A stretch of DNA of 64,000 nucleotides, taken from Candidatus Accumulibacter vicinus (lineage in GTDB: Bacteria > Pseudomonadota > Gammaproteobacteria > Burkholderiales > Rhodocyclaceae). The notes under the pieces were generated by a model. It was not told the DNA's origin and ran no database searches. It saw only the letters and a list, made by a program, of their open reading frames with translations. The stretch is from positions 9,206 to 73,205 of the forward strand of contig DIME01000188.1 in NCBI GenBank assembly GCA_002425405.1, written 5' to 3'. The position numbers and the translations under genes are program-made. This document shows, in pieces, positions 38,839 through 49,419 of the stretch. The first letter of the stretch is position 1, and each line of letters starts with the position of its first letter.

Positions 38839-38898
38839 GTGTCACCTGATTCTTGATGGCAAACGCGAACATGACAAAGCCCACGATAACGCACGCAT
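38831..38898 (-). pseudogene. lapA: lapA remnant
   Basis: A GGGAGG site seven bases before an ATG (38898) opens a frame reading MRALSWALS then stopping after 18 codons (38842). In another frame the same DNA reads GFVMFAFAIKNQVT, stopping at 38831 inside the lapB start. Together they resemble the N-terminus of LapA (MRxLxW then a hydrophobic segment ending in FAxKN and VT), with an internal deletion/frameshift and the remaining ~60-70 codons lost. LapA normally precedes LapB. Call rests on recalled family appearance. Confidence 0.45.
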
Positions 38899-38912
38899 TG
38901 ATCAGCCTCCCA

Positions 38913-38947
38913 CAAAAAAACGGGCGGCAACTCTCGTTACCGCCCGT
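38913..38947 (-). terminator. Rho-independent terminator after ihfB
   Basis: Minus strand: ACGGGCGGTAAC (38947-38936), loop GAGA, GTTGCCGCCCGT (38931-38920) with one G-T wobble, then seven T residues (38919-38913). Separates rpsA-ihfB from lapB. Confidence 0.9.
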
Positions 38948-38969
38948 CATTCGCCACGGTCTTAGCAAC

Positions 38970-39272
38970 TCAGATCGAGTCTACCGCGTCCAGAGCGCCG
39001 TCGACGCGTTCCCGCAACTCCTTCCCGGCCTTGAAGTGCGGTACCCATTTTTCTGGAACCTCGACCTTGTCGCCGGACTTGGGATTCCGACCGACCCGCG
39101 GTGGCCGGTAATTCAGAGAGAAACTCCCAAAGCCACGAATCTCGATGCGATCACCCTGGGCCAGGGCCTCCTCCATGGCAGCGAGAATCATCTTCACCGA
39201 CAGGTCCGCATCCTTGGCGACCAGTTGCGGAAAGCGCTCGGCCAGCTGGGCGATAAGATCCGACTTGGTCAT
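38970..39272 (-). CDS. ihfB: Integration host factor beta subunit
   Basis: A 100-residue HU/IHF-family DNA-bending protein: [41 protein letters not shown] (read as [10 protein letters not shown] and RNPKSG, with the intercalating proline arm) and the [14 protein letters not shown] helix. It follows rpsA by ten bases, an arrangement conserved in Proteobacteria. Confidence 0.96.
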   Translation of the reverse strand: MTKSDLIAQLAERFPQLVAKDADLSVKMILAAMEEALAQGDRIEIRGFGSFSLNYRPPRVGRNPKSGDKVEVPEKWVPHFKAGKELRERVDGALDAVDSI

Positions 39273-39282
39273 TTGCTAAACC

Positions 39283-40980
39283 CTAGTTCGGGTTGTTGAG
39301 CTTGGCTTTGAGCAGGGCCCCGAGATTCGTGGTGCCTGAACTGGCGTTGCTGTCAGCCGAAAACTTCTGCATGGCTTCCTGCTGCTCAGCCTGCTCCCGG
39401 GCCTTGATCGACAGGCTGATGGAACGTGTCTTGCGATCCACGTTGATGATCATCGCTTCCACCTTGTCACCTTCCTTGTACACCTTGGTCAGGTCATCAA
39501 TGCGGTCTCGCGATACTTCCGAAGCGCGCAGATAGGCTTCGATGTCGCCATCGAGCGTCACTACTGCACCACGGGCATCGACCGATTTGACGACGCCACG
39601 CGCGATGCTGTTCTTGTCGTGAGTCGCGATATAGCTGGTATAGGGATCGCCATCAAGCTGTTTGATGCCCAGCGAAATCCGCTCCTTGTCAGTATCGATG
39701 GCCAGCACCACAGCATCGACCTCATCGCCCTTCTTGAAGTTGCGGATCGCTTCTTCTCCCGGCAGCGACCATGAAAGGTCGGACAGATGTACCAGACCGT
39801 CGATGCCACCGGGCAGACCAATGAAGACGCCAAAGTCGGTGATCGACTTGATGGCGCCCCGAACCCGGTCGCCCTTCTTGTAGTTCATCGAGAAGTCGTC
39901 CCACGGGTTGGCCGCACACTGCTTCATCCCCAGGGAAATTCGGCGCCGATCCTCATCGATCTCGAGGATCATCACTTCGACTTCATCGCCGAGTTGAACG
40001 ACTTTCGACGGATGCACGTTTTTGTTGGTCCAGTCCATCTCGGAGACATGCACCAGTCCCTCAATGCCCTGTTCGATCTCGACAAAGGCGCCGTAGTCGG
40101 TGAGGTTGGTGACTTTCCCGAACAGCCGGGTGGTCGGTGGGTAGCGGCGCGAGATGCCGACCCAGGGATCTTCGCCCAACTGCTTGAGACCGAGCGAAAC
40201 GCGGTTCTTTTCCTGGTCGAACTTGAGGATCTTGGCCTGCACCTCGTCGCCCACTGCAAGCACTTCGGAGGGGTGGCGAACCCGGCGCCAGGCCAGGTCA
40301 GTGATATGCAGCAGGCCATCGATGCCGCCCAGGTCAACGAAAGCGCCGTAATCGGTGATGTTCTTGACCACCCCTTTAACGATGCTGCCTTCCTTGAGTG
40401 CCGCCAACAGTGCATCGCGCTCTTCGCCCACACTGGCTTCGAGGACGGCACGGCGGGAAACGACGACATTGTTGCGCTTGCGGTCGAGCTTGATGACCTT
40501 GAATTCGTAGGTCTTGCCTTCGTACGGGGTGGTGTCCTTGACCGGACGCATGTCCACCAGCGAACCCGGCAGGAAGGCGCGGACGCTGTTGGTCATGACC
40601 GTCAGCCCGCCCTTGACCTTGCCGGTGATGGTGCCGGTCACCAGGCTGCCGTCATTGAGCGCCTGTTCGAGAGCATTCCATGCTGCGACACGTTTGGCAC
40701 GGTCGCGCGACAGACGGGTTTCACCGAAACCGTTTTCGAGCTGCTCGATGGCGACTTGGACAAAATCCCCGACCTTGACCTCGATTTCGCCATTGTCACT
40801 CAGGAATTCTTCAATTTCAATATAGCTCTCGGACTTGAGACCGGCATTGACAACCACAAAATTCTGGTCAATGCGCACGACTTCCGCGGTGATGACCTCC
40901 CCGGGACGCATTTCCTGACGACCGAGGCTCTCTTCGAAGAGTTCGGCAAAACTTTCTTGCATGATGGGATGAGCTGACAT
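39283..40980 (-). CDS. rpsA: 30S ribosomal protein S1
   Basis: A protein of about 565 residues with six S1 OB-fold repeats; the central ones share the [22 protein letters not shown] pattern. It binds mRNA on the small subunit and helps initiate translation. Start at 40980 ([17 protein letters not shown]) is tentative; 40962 is possible, and the site lacks a good Shine-Dalgarno sequence, as is usual for rpsA. About 185 bases of leader precede it. Confidence 0.95.
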   Translation of the reverse strand: MSAHPIMQESFAELFEESLGRQEMRPGEVITAEVVRIDQNFVVVNAGLKSESYIEIEEFLSDNGEIEVKVGDFVQVAIEQLENGFGETRLSRDRAKRVAAWNALEQALNDGSLVTGTITGKVKGGLTVMTNSVRAFLPGSLVDMRPVKDTTPYEGKTYEFKVIKLDRKRNNVVVSRRAVLEASVGEERDALLAALKEGSIVKGVVKNITDYGAFVDLGGIDGLLHITDLAWRRVRHPSEVLAVGDEVQAKILKFDQEKNRVSLGLKQLGEDPWVGISRRYPPTTRLFGKVTNLTDYGAFVEIEQGIEGLVHVSEMDWTNKNVHPSKVVQLGDEVEVMILEIDEDRRRISLGMKQCAANPWDDFSMNYKKGDRVRGAIKSITDFGVFIGLPGGIDGLVHLSDLSWSLPGEEAIRNFKKGDEVDAVVLAIDTDKERISLGIKQLDGDPYTSYIATHDKNSIARGVVKSVDARGAVVTLDGDIEAYLRASEVSRDRIDDLTKVYKEGDKVEAMIINVDRKTRSISLSIKAREQAEQQEAMQKFSADSNASSGTTNLGALLKAKLNNPN

Positions 40981-41166
40981 ATGAGTTGAGTTACCTAACC
41001 GCAGCATTGCGGGGTGAATGAATGAACGATCACCAGTTCCGGCTTGACAGTCTTACAAGGCGGAGGCAAGGGCATGGCACCGGCAGATCTGGTGCGGCAG
41101 AACCTGCCGGGCCAACGGAACGACACGTCGAACTGGTGACACCTCAGGAAAACGACGGTTGCCGTT

Positions 41167-43119
41167 TCACCTTTTCTGCGGACCCTTGCCGATCCAGTCC
41201 AGGACCTGTGCCACCGCTGAGTCGATGGTGTGGTCCGTGGTGTCGAGTAGCTCGGCGTCCGCACCCTGCTGCATCGGAGCGACGCTACGTTGGCTATCCC
41301 GTTCGTCGCGCTCGCGCAGATCCAGCAAGAGGTCTTCAATACTAGCAGCCATTCCTTTTTCGATCAACTGCTTATGCCGGCGCATGGCGCGCATCTCGAC
41401 GCTTGCAGTGAGAAATACCTTGGTCATCGCATCCGGAAAAACGACCGACCCCATGTCGCGCCCGTCGGCAACGAGTCCGGGTGACCGGCGAAAAGCCCGC
41501 TGCCGGAACAGCAGGGCAGCGCGTACGGCAGGCAGCGCAGCCACTCGCGAAGCACCGACAGAGATCTCCTCGCTACGGATGGCGTCGGAAACTTCCTCGC
41601 CAGCCAGAAGGATTGCATGGTCGCCAAACTCGACGTCAAGACCGGCAGCAATCGCTGCGACAGCGTCTTCATCGTCCCAGGCCGTTCCAGCACGCCGTGC
41701 GGCCAGGGCGGTCAAGCGATAGAGAGCGCCGGAATCGAGGTAGTGCCAGCCCAGCGCCTGCGCGACGCGGGTGGCGATGGTGCCTTTGCCTGAAGCCGAG
41801 GTGCCGTCAATGGCGATCACCGGCACCGCCTGGCCGACCTCGGCGAAGCGTGCGAAATAGTCCGGAAAGGTCTTGGCCACCGTCTGCGGGTCATTGATCC
41901 GCAGTGGCGTTCCCAGTGCCGCCAGCGAGCAGGCCATGGCCATCCGGTGGTCATCATAGGTGTCGATCGCCACCGCGTGCAGACCGCCAACTGGCGGATC
42001 AATGCGGAGGTAGTCCGCGCCCTCTTCGACGCTTGCACCGAGCTTGCGCAGCTCGGTTGCCATCGCGGCGATGCGGTCGGTTTCCTTGACTCGCCAGCTG
42101 GCAATATGGCGCAAGGTGGTCGGCCCGTCGGCAAACAAGGCCGTGGTGGCCAGCGTCATCGCCGCATCGGGAATGTGATTGCAATCGAGGTCGATACCCC
42201 GCAGCCTGCCGGCCAACGGCGCCGCCGCCTCGATCCAGTGGGCCCCTGCACTGATCTGTGCGCCCATCGCGGAGAGGGCATCGGCAAAGCGGACATCCCC
42301 CTGGATCGAATCCGGGCCAATCCCCTCGACACGCAACGGCCCACCGCCGATCGCGCCGAGCGCGAGGAAGTAGGACGCCGACGAGGCATCGCCTTCGACC
42401 TGGACGAGCCCTGGCGAACGATAGGCGCTGCTCGCAGGCACGGTAAAGCGCCGCCAGCCGTCGCGTCGCACCTCGACGCCAAAGCGCGCCATGCTCGCCA
42501 GCGTGATGTCGATGTAGGGTCTGGAAATCAGCTCGCCGACCACTTCCACCGTCGTTTCGACCCCGCGCAGCGGCAAGGCCATCAACAGACCGGTGAGAAA
42601 CTGGCTGGACACGTCGCCACGGACCTGCACCACATCATTCGGGCAGGGCCTCGGCGGATGGATCAGCAGGGGCGGAAAGCCCTCGACACCCAGGTAGCTG
42701 ATCTCGGCGCCGAGCTGGCGCAAGGCATCGACCAGATCGCCAATCGGTCGTTCGTGCATCCGCGGCACGCCGCTCAGGCGGTAGTCACCCCTGGCGAGCG
42801 CCAGGACTGCAGTCAGCGGCCGGAAAGCCGTGCCGGCGTTGCCGAGAAAAAGGTCGGCCGCACGGACCGGGAAATCTCCTGCCACACCCGTGATACAAAG
42901 CGTCTTGCCCTCCCCCGGCGCGACGCCAACGCCGAGTACCCGCAGCGCTGCGAGCATGCGCGCGGTGTCATCGGAGAGCAGCAGGTCACCAAGCTCGGTC
43001 CTGCCCGTGGCCAGCGCTGCCAGCAGCAGCAGCCGGTTGGAGAGGCTCTTCGAACCGGGCAGGTGTACCGTACCGCGCGCCGCGCACAACTGCGGCAGAT
43101 CGAGATGGTCGATGCTCAC
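41167..43119 (-). CDS. aroA: Bifunctional EPSP synthase / cytidylate kinase
   Basis: A 650-residue fusion. Residues 1 to about 430 are 3-phosphoshikimate 1-carboxyvinyltransferase ([55 protein letters not shown]). Residues about 435-650 are CMP kinase (P-loop [37 protein letters not shown]). The start is a GTG at 43119 overlapping the tyrA stop (GTGA); a longer frame upstream only reads through tyrA out of frame. The fusion is a known betaproteobacterial architecture. It joins the shikimate pathway to the rpsA-linked cmk. Confidence 0.93.
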   Translation of the reverse strand: MSIDHLDLPQLCAARGTVHLPGSKSLSNRLLLLAALATGRTELGDLLLSDDTARMLAALRVLGVGVAPGEGKTLCITGVAGDFPVRAADLFLGNAGTAFRPLTAVLALARGDYRLSGVPRMHERPIGDLVDALRQLGAEISYLGVEGFPPLLIHPPRPCPNDVVQVRGDVSSQFLTGLLMALPLRGVETTVEVVGELISRPYIDITLASMARFGVEVRRDGWRRFTVPASSAYRSPGLVQVEGDASSASYFLALGAIGGGPLRVEGIGPDSIQGDVRFADALSAMGAQISAGAHWIEAAAPLAGRLRGIDLDCNHIPDAAMTLATTALFADGPTTLRHIASWRVKETDRIAAMATELRKLGASVEEGADYLRIDPPVGGLHAVAIDTYDDHRMAMACSLAALGTPLRINDPQTVAKTFPDYFARFAEVGQAVPVIAIDGTSASGKGTIATRVAQALGWHYLDSGALYRLTALAARRAGTAWDDEDAVAAIAAGLDVEFGDHAILLAGEEVSDAIRSEEISVGASRVAALPAVRAALLFRQRAFRRSPGLVADGRDMGSVVFPDAMTKVFLTASVEMRAMRRHKQLIEKGMAASIEDLLLDLRERDERDSQRSVAPMQQGADAELLDTTDHTIDSAVAQVLDWIGKGPQKR

Positions 43120-44003
43120 TTGTTCGCCTGACCTGCCGCCCACTCGCGACGAGCGTTCCTGGCGATGTCGAAGGTCGCTTCGAGGCTGGCACCGTCGCCA
43201 CGCTGCAGCGCCTCCCGCAATTCGTCGAGTTCTTCCCGGTAGCGGTCGAGTTCGTCGAGCAAAGCGGTGCGATTGGCCAGACAGATATCGCGCCACATCT
43301 CCGGGTGGCTGGCAGCAATGCGCGTGAAGTCGCGAAAACCGCTGGCGGCAAAGCCGAACAGCAACTCCCGGTTGTCGCGCCGGGTCAGCTCATGCACCAG
43401 TGCAAAGGACAAGAGGTGCGGCAGATGGCTGACGGCAGCGAAAATCCGATCATGCTCGGCCGCCGTCAGTTCCCTGACCAGGCCGCCGCAGCACGCCCAT
43501 GCCGAACGTACGCGCGCGATGTCCTCGGGACGGTTTTCCGGCAGTGGTGTCAGGACGACCTGCTTGTGACGATAGAGATCGGCGCGCGCGGCCAGCGCAC
43601 CGCTATTTTCGGCACCGGCAATGGGGTGCGCGGGGACGAATTGACCGAGCCGGGCGGCAAAATGGACGCGCGCTGCGGCAATCACGTTTCCCTTGGTACT
43701 GCCCGCGTCGGTAACCAGCGTCTGGCGCCCCAGGCAGGGGGCAATGCGGGCCATGATCTCGGCGGTCTTGCCGACCGGCGTCGCGATCAGTACCAAGTCG
43801 GCATTGGAAACCTCCTGCCCGACATTGAATCCGGCACGGTCCACGATACCCAGCTCCAGCGCCTGCGTCAGCGAGCCGATCCGACGCCCGAAACCGACGA
43901 TCTCTGCGGCCTCTCCGGCAGCCTTGAGTGCCAGCGCGAAGGATCCCCCGATCAGACCGACGCCAAAGACAACGACCTTGCCGAACAGCGGCGCGCTGCT
44001 CAC
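43116..44003 (-). CDS. tyrA: Prephenate dehydrogenase
   Basis: A 295-residue NAD(P)-dependent dehydrogenase: [28 protein letters not shown] and [14 protein letters not shown]. It makes 4-hydroxyphenylpyruvate for tyrosine. Located between hisC and aroA/cmk in the aromatic operon. Confidence 0.94.
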   Translation of the reverse strand: MSSAPLFGKVVVFGVGLIGGSFALALKAAGEAAEIVGFGRRIGSLTQALELGIVDRAGFNVGQEVSNADLVLIATPVGKTAEIMARIAPCLGRQTLVTDAGSTKGNVIAAARVHFAARLGQFVPAHPIAGAENSGALAARADLYRHKQVVLTPLPENRPEDIARVRSAWACCGGLVRELTAAEHDRIFAAVSHLPHLLSFALVHELTRRDNRELLFGFAASGFRDFTRIAASHPEMWRDICLANRTALLDELDRYREELDELREALQRGDGASLEATFDIARNARREWAAGQANK

Positions 44004-44028
44004 GGCAGGGCTCCGGGGCAGCCGCTAC

Positions 44029-45117
44029 TCACAGCGACCCCTCCAGGGCGGCCAGGAAGCGAGTATTTTCGCTTTCGGTGCCGATCGTGACGCGCAGCCA
44101 TTCCGGCATCCCGTAGCTGGCGATCGGGCGAACGATGATCCCCTGCTTGAGCAGCTTCTGGTTGACCAGATGCGCATCCGCTGCCCGGAAAGTCAAGAAG
44201 TTGCCATGCGATGGAATGTGGGTACAGCCCAGGCGTTTCAGTCCGCCAACAATCTGCGCCATTCCCGAACGGTTGAGCGCATAGCTGCTGGCGACGAACT
44301 GATGGTCATCGAGCGCTGCGATGGCTGCGGCCAGTGCGAGGTTGTTGCAATTGAAGGGCTGGCGAACGCGATTCATGAGGTCGGCGATCTCGGCCGAGCA
44401 GAGCGCATAACCGATGCGCAGACCCGCCAGACCGTAGATCTTCGAAAAGGTGCGGGTGATCACCAGATTCGGAAAGGCCGCCAGCCAGGCGGTTGTATCG
44501 ACCCGCTCGGCGGGAGGCAGGTATTCGTTGTAGGCTTCGTCGAGCACCACCACGACCTCTGCCGGCAGCGACTGTAGAAACGCCCGCAGCTGCGCATACG
44601 GCACAAAGGTGCCGGTCGGATTGTTGGGGTTGGCGATCCAGAGCAGCCGTGTATCGGGCCGGATTGCAGCGCGCATGGCATCGAGGTCATGGCCGTAATC
44701 CCTGGCCGCAACGGCAATGCCCTCGCCACCGGCCGCCAGCGTTGCCAGCGGGTAAACGGCAAAGGCATACTGCGCGAAGACTGCCGAGCGCCCCGGCGCC
44801 AGAAAAACCCGGGCAATGATATCGAGCAAGTCATTCGAGCCATTGCCGAGAACGATGCACTCCCTTCCCAGGCCGGTCCGTTCAGCCAGGGACTGTTTCA
44901 ACGCGAAGTCATCCGGATAACGCGCCAGGCCGGTGATCGCCTCGGTCACTGCCACGCGCGCCTTGGGGCTCATGCCGAGCGGATTCTCGTTGGAAGCCAG
45001 CTTGACGATCTGTTCGACGGCAAGGCCCATCTCGCGCGCCAGTTGGGTGATCGGTTTGCCCGGCTGGTAGGGAGAAATGGCCCGGATGTAGGGTAATGAT
45101 TGCTCGTAGAGTGTCAT
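44029..45117 (-). CDS. hisC: Histidinol-phosphate (and aromatic) aminotransferase
   Basis: A 362-residue class I/II PLP aminotransferase: LASNENPLGMSPKA, NPNNPTGTFVPY, DEAYNEYL and the PLP lysine in TRTFSKIYGLAGLRIGYA. The start at 45117 has a GAGGA site. Its place between pheA and tyrA suggests it may act mainly on phenylpyruvate/4-hydroxyphenylpyruvate, as in other betaproteobacteria with a second hisC. Confidence 0.9.
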   Translation of the reverse strand: MTLYEQSLPYIRAISPYQPGKPITQLAREMGLAVEQIVKLASNENPLGMSPKARVAVTEAITGLARYPDDFALKQSLAERTGLGRECIVLGNGSNDLLDIIARVFLAPGRSAVFAQYAFAVYPLATLAAGGEGIAVAARDYGHDLDAMRAAIRPDTRLLWIANPNNPTGTFVPYAQLRAFLQSLPAEVVVVLDEAYNEYLPPAERVDTTAWLAAFPNLVITRTFSKIYGLAGLRIGYALCSAEIADLMNRVRQPFNCNNLALAAAIAALDDHQFVASSYALNRSGMAQIVGGLKRLGCTHIPSHGNFLTFRAADAHLVNQKLLKQGIIVRPIASYGMPEWLRVTIGTESENTRFLAALEGSL

Positions 45118-45148
45118 CTGCAGTCCTCGCATCGAAAAGTCGAAAAGC

Positions 45149-46240
45149 CTAGTAGACCGCGACCGGGTATGAACCCAGCAGCTTCAGATAAGGCGCACGC
45201 CGAGCCAGTTCGGTGAGTGCGCTACGCACTGCCACATCGTCGCGGTGGCCCTCGACATCGACGAAAAAGACATACGCCCACAGCGTATGACGTGCTGGAC
45301 GTGACTCCAGCCGGGTCAGCGAAACACCGGCATCGGAAAACGGGGCCAGCAGCTTGCTGAGCGCGCCGGTCTGGTTGTGCGCCGACATGATCAGCGAGGT
45401 CTTGTCACGCCCCGATGGCCCGGCGTCGTGGCGACCGAGAACGACGAAGCGGGTGGTATTGTTCGGTTCATCCTCGATGTTGCTGGCCAGTTCAGGCAGT
45501 CGATAACGCTCGGCAGCCGCCTGACCGGCGATTGCCGCCGCCCCGGCTTCGGTCGCGGCGAGTTGCGCGGCCTGCGCGTTGCTGCCGACCGGGATGCGCT
45601 GCACATTCGGCAGCGAGCGATTCAGCCACTCGTGACATTGCGCCAGCGACTGCGCGTGTGAATAGACCTTCACCACTTCACCCAGAGAGCGCTCGTTCGA
45701 CAGCAGATGCTGGTGAATGCGCAGCACCACTTCGCCGCAGACCTTGAGCGGCGTCGTCAGCAGCAGGTCGAGGGTGCGTCCGACGGCACCCTCGGTCGAG
45801 TTTTCGATTGGCACCACAGCGTAGTCGGCATGACAGGATTCGACTTCGCGAAAGACATCGTCGATCGAAATCTGGGGCATCGGGCGTGCGGCATGACCAA
45901 AATGCTTGATCGCTGCGCTTTCCGAGAAGGTGCCGAGCGGTCCCAGGAAGGCGATGCCCAGCGGCTGTTCGAGCGACAGGCAGGCCGACATCACTTCCCG
46001 GAAAAACCAGGTCACGCTCTCGTTCGACAGCGGCCCTGGGTTGATCTCCTGAATCCGCTGCAGCACCTGCGCTTCACGCTCGGGCCGATAAATGAAGCCG
46101 GCCTCACCATGGCGCGCCTTGATCTCCCCGACCTGCTGCGCATAGCGGGCACGCCGGTTCAACAAGTCCAGCAGTTGCCTGTCAAGGCCGTCGATCTGCT
46201 GACGAACGACCGCCAGTTCGCTCTGCAGGTCGCCGCTCAC
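45149..46240 (-). CDS. pheA: Chorismate mutase / prephenate dehydratase
   Basis: A 363-residue bifunctional enzyme: an AroQ chorismate mutase domain (residues 1-85, RQQIDGLDRQLLDLLNRRA), a prephenate dehydratase domain (about 92-275, FLGPLGTFSESAA, VPIENSTEGAVG, NNTTRFVVL) and a C-terminal ACT domain (GALSKLLAPFSDAGVSLTRLESRP is read as GALSKLLAPF and LTRLESRP) for phenylalanine feedback. GTG at 46240 is the likely start; a TTG at 46282 is an alternative. Directly downstream of gyrA: the serC commonly found between them is absent. Confidence 0.92.
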   Translation of the reverse strand: MSGDLQSELAVVRQQIDGLDRQLLDLLNRRARYAQQVGEIKARHGEAGFIYRPEREAQVLQRIQEINPGPLSNESVTWFFREVMSACLSLEQPLGIAFLGPLGTFSESAAIKHFGHAARPMPQISIDDVFREVESCHADYAVVPIENSTEGAVGRTLDLLLTTPLKVCGEVVLRIHQHLLSNERSLGEVVKVYSHAQSLAQCHEWLNRSLPNVQRIPVGSNAQAAQLAATEAGAAAIAGQAAAERYRLPELASNIEDEPNNTTRFVVLGRHDAGPSGRDKTSLIMSAHNQTGALSKLLAPFSDAGVSLTRLESRPARHTLWAYVFFVDVEGHRDDVAVRSALTELARRAPYLKLLGSYPVAVY

Positions 46241-46309
46241 CAAGCGTATCCCGTGTGCAGTCGCAGCCGGTCGGTCAGGCAAGGCAGGCGGTCGAACATG
46301 CCGACCACC

Positions 46310-48931
46310 CTAGCCCTGCTCCGGATCGGTCACGGGCAGCTCGACCGCGGCAGTGTCCTCGTCATCCGCCGGGGGTTCAACCCCTTCGACGTCGTCTTCG
46401 CTTTCGACGACCTTTTCCAGACCGGCGAGCTTCTCGCCGGCGTCGAGCGCGATCAGCGTCACTCCCTGGGTCGCGCGTCCAAGTTCGCGAATCTCGCGCA
46501 CGCGCGTGCGGATCAACACGCCACCGGTGGTGATCAGCATGATCTCGTCTTCGTCACGCACCAGGCGGGCAGCGACGACCTTGCCGTTGCGTTCGCTGGC
46601 GGCAATTGCCTTGACCCCCTGCGTGCCGCGACCGGAATGGCGGAAATCGGCGAGAACCGTGCGTTTGCCAAAACCGTTCTCGGTGGCCACCAGCACCGTC
46701 TGCTGATCGTTGTCGGCAACCAGCAGCGACAACACCTGTTGCTGGTCCGCAAGCCGCATTCCCCGCACGCCGCGTGCCGTACGCCCCATCGGGCGAACCT
46801 CCTCCTCGTCGAACCACACCGCTTTGCCGACGTCGGAAACCAGCACCACATCCTGCAGACCATTGGTGATCTCGGCGCCGATCAGGACGTCATCCTCGTC
46901 GAGGGCGACGGCGATGATGCCGGCCTTGCGCGGGTTGGAGAAATCCGACAGCGGCGTCTTCTTGACCGTGCCGTTGGCGGTGCACATGAAGATGTAGCGA
47001 TCGTCGGCGAACTCCTTGACCGGCAGGATGGCACTGATTTTCTCGCCCTCCTCGAAGGGAAACAGGTTGACGATCGGCTTGCCGCGGCTACTGCGCGTCC
47101 CTTGCGGCACCTCATAGACTTTCAGCCAGTAGACGCGCCCCCGGTTGGTGAAGCAGAGAATGAAATCGTGCGTATTGGCCACAAACAGATGGTCGACGAA
47201 ATCGTCCGCCTTCATCGCTGCCGCCTGCTTGCCCCGTCCACCCCGCCGCTGTGCGCGATAGTCGGCGAGTGGCTGCGCCTTGATGTAACCGGTATGCGAA
47301 AGCGTCACCACCATGTCGGCCGGGGTGATGAAATCCTCGATGCCGAGATCCTGGGTGTGGGTGACGATCTCCGAACGGCGCTTGTCGGAGAACTGGGCAC
47401 GGATGCCGGTCAATTCGTCGACGATCATCTCGGTGATGCGCTCGGGTCGCGCCAGGATGTCCATCAGGTCGGCAATGCGTTCGAGCAGTTCGCCGTAATC
47501 GGCAACGATCTTGTCGCGTTCGAGGCCGGTCAAGCGCTGCAGGCGCAGTTCGAGGATCGCCTGCGCCTGGGCTTCCGAGAGCAGGTAGCCGTTCTCCGCC
47601 AGGCCGAATTCGCGACCCAGTCCTTCCGGGCGGGTCGCATCGAGCGCCGCCCGCCGCAGCATCTCGGCCACCGTCGGCGAGGTCCAGTGCCTGGCCATCA
47701 GCCCGCGGCGCGCATCGGCCGGCGTCGGCGCAGCCTTGATCAGGGCAATGATCTCGTCGACATTGTCGAGCGCCACCGCCAGGCCTTCCTGGATGTGCGC
47801 CCGCTCGCGTGCCTTGCGCAATTCGAAAACGGTTCGCCGGGTCAACACCTCGCGCCGGTGCCAGAGAAAACATTCGAGCATCTGTTTGAGGTTGAGCAGG
47901 CGCGGCTGCCCATCGACCAGGGCGACCATGTTCATGCCGAAGGTGTCCTGCAGTTGCGTCTGCTTGTACAGGCAGTTGAGCACCACTTCAGTCACTTCGC
48001 CACGCTTCAGCTCGATCACCACGCGCATGCCCGATTTGTCGGACTCGTCGCGCAGATCGGAAATGCCTTCGATCTTCTTCTCGTTGACCAGCTCGCCGAG
48101 CCTTTCGAGCAGCGTTCGCTTGTTCACCTGGTAAGGTAGTTCGTCGATGATGATCGCCTGACGATTGTTGCCCTTCTCCATGTCCTCGAAGTGCACCTTG
48201 CCGCGCATGATGACGCGTCCTCGCCCGGTGCGATAGCCCTCGCGGACACCGGCAAGGCCGTAGATGATGCCGGCGGTCGGAAAGTCGGGCGCCGGCAGCA
48301 GATCGATCAGCTCGTCGACGCCGATCTCGGCATTGTCAAGCAACGCGAGACAGGCATCGATCACTTCGCCGAGGTTGTGCGGCGGAATGTTGGTCGCCAT
48401 GCCGACCGCAATCCCCGACGAGCCGTTGATCAGCAGGTTCGGAATGCGTGCAGGCATGACCAGCGGCTCGTCCTCCGAACCGTCGTAGTTGGGTCCGAAA
48501 TCGACGGTTTCCTTGTCGATGTCGGCAAGCAATTCGTGCCCGATACGCGCCATGCGCACTTCGGTGTAACGCATCGCGGCAGCATTGTCGCCGTCGACCG
48601 AACCGAAGTTGCCCTGCCCGTCGACCAGCATGTAGCGCAGCGAGAAATCCTGCGCCATGCGCACGATGGTGTCGTAGACCGCCGTGTCGCCATGCGGATG
48701 GTACTTGCCGATGACATCGCCGACGATCCGCGCCGATTTCTTGTACGGCTTGTTCCAGTCATTCGACAACTCATGCATGGCATAAAGCACACGCCGATGC
48801 ACCGGCTTGAGGCCATCACGTGCGTCGGGCAGCGCGCGCCCGACAATCACGCTCATTGCATAATCGAGATACGATCGGCGCATCTCGTCTTCGAGGCTGA
48901 TCGGGAGGGTTTCTTTGGCGAAAGCTTCCAT
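46310..48931 (-). CDS. gyrA: DNA gyrase subunit A
   Basis: An 873-residue type II topoisomerase subunit. Catalytic Tyr122 lies in AAAMRYTE; the quinolone pocket reads [10 protein letters not shown] with Thr83 and Asp87 (E. coli has Ser83). The GyrA box QRRGGRGK opens the C-terminal beta-pinwheel, which has an acidic tail. First gene of the following aromatic-amino-acid string on the minus strand. Confidence 0.97.
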   Translation of the reverse strand: MEAFAKETLPISLEDEMRRSYLDYAMSVIVGRALPDARDGLKPVHRRVLYAMHELSNDWNKPYKKSARIVGDVIGKYHPHGDTAVYDTIVRMAQDFSLRYMLVDGQGNFGSVDGDNAAAMRYTEVRMARIGHELLADIDKETVDFGPNYDGSEDEPLVMPARIPNLLINGSSGIAVGMATNIPPHNLGEVIDACLALLDNAEIGVDELIDLLPAPDFPTAGIIYGLAGVREGYRTGRGRVIMRGKVHFEDMEKGNNRQAIIIDELPYQVNKRTLLERLGELVNEKKIEGISDLRDESDKSGMRVVIELKRGEVTEVVLNCLYKQTQLQDTFGMNMVALVDGQPRLLNLKQMLECFLWHRREVLTRRTVFELRKARERAHIQEGLAVALDNVDEIIALIKAAPTPADARRGLMARHWTSPTVAEMLRRAALDATRPEGLGREFGLAENGYLLSEAQAQAILELRLQRLTGLERDKIVADYGELLERIADLMDILARPERITEMIVDELTGIRAQFSDKRRSEIVTHTQDLGIEDFITPADMVVTLSHTGYIKAQPLADYRAQRRGGRGKQAAAMKADDFVDHLFVANTHDFILCFTNRGRVYWLKVYEVPQGTRSSRGKPIVNLFPFEEGEKISAILPVKEFADDRYIFMCTANGTVKKTPLSDFSNPRKAGIIAVALDEDDVLIGAEITNGLQDVVLVSDVGKAVWFDEEEVRPMGRTARGVRGMRLADQQQVLSLLVADNDQQTVLVATENGFGKRTVLADFRHSGRGTQGVKAIAASERNGKVVAARLVRDEDEIMLITTGGVLIRTRVREIRELGRATQGVTLIALDAGEKLAGLEKVVESEDDVEGVEPPADDEDTAAVELPVTDPEQG

Positions 48932-48990
48932 CTTCTATCCGCTGGCGACGTGACTTCGGCAGGAATGTCGTCGTCTTGTTGAAGCCCGCT

Positions 48991-48999
48991 ATTCTAACA
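48991..48999 (-). promoter_or_regulatory. Extended -10 element upstream of gyrA
   Basis: Minus-strand TGTTAGAAT, an extended -10 (TGn then TAGAAT), 60 bases before the gyrA ATG. No -35 match, consistent with an extended -10 promoter. Confidence 0.45.
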
Positions 49000-49049
49000 C
49001 GCTCCCGATTTCCCCGGACCCGGCAGGAGAGGGTATCGGGTGTGAATAA

Positions 49050-49078
49050 TTGACCGCAGTTGATCAGGAACATATACT
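49050..49078 (+). promoter_or_regulatory. Consensus sigma70 promoter of the MBOAT/carrier operon
   Basis: TTGACC (49050-49055), a 17-base spacer, and TATACT (49073-49078), each differing from consensus at one position. Transcription would start near 49085, leaving a leader of about 335 bases before the first ATG. Confidence 0.65.
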
Positions 49079-49084
49079 CTCGCG

Positions 49085-49419
49085 GACAGTTCTGGGTTTC
49101 CTTTCTTCTCATATGCTCGGGATGGTCTGGAGGGCCGCTGGCAGTGCCGCCTCGTTGGTCTGACGACTTCCGGAACATTCCTGGTGGGTGGTCGATGCTC
49201 CCTGGCGGCGCGAACGCCGCCACTCGCCGACCGACGTGTGTACCCTCGCAGGTTGACGGGCGGGTTTGAACTCGCGTAATGACGAAGTATCAACTTCGCT
49301 GCGCCTGCCACGACCCCTCTCTTGATTAACACGTTTTTAGCAAGCCGTTGGCATCGCAAGGGCACCGTGCCATGGCACGGGAGGTAATCGCCAATGCTGT
49401 GGATAGTTTAGAGGTAGAA
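49085..49419 (+). other. Long 5' leader of the MBOAT/carrier operon
   Basis: No long gene is seen. It holds an 8-base-pair hairpin with a CGAA loop (49203-49222, TGGCGGCG/CGCCGCCA, no T run), a perfect 16-base palindrome CCGTGCCATGGCACGG (49365-49380), and a five-codon frame (ATG 49394, behind GGGAGG, ending at the TAG just before the MBOAT ribosome binding site). These could attenuate or pace translation, but this is inference. Confidence 0.4.

Noticed and set aside
45707..48139. 810-codon plus-strand frame opposite gyrA/pheA
   Set aside because: Antisense shadow of gyrA; composition is atypical and no domain is recognised.
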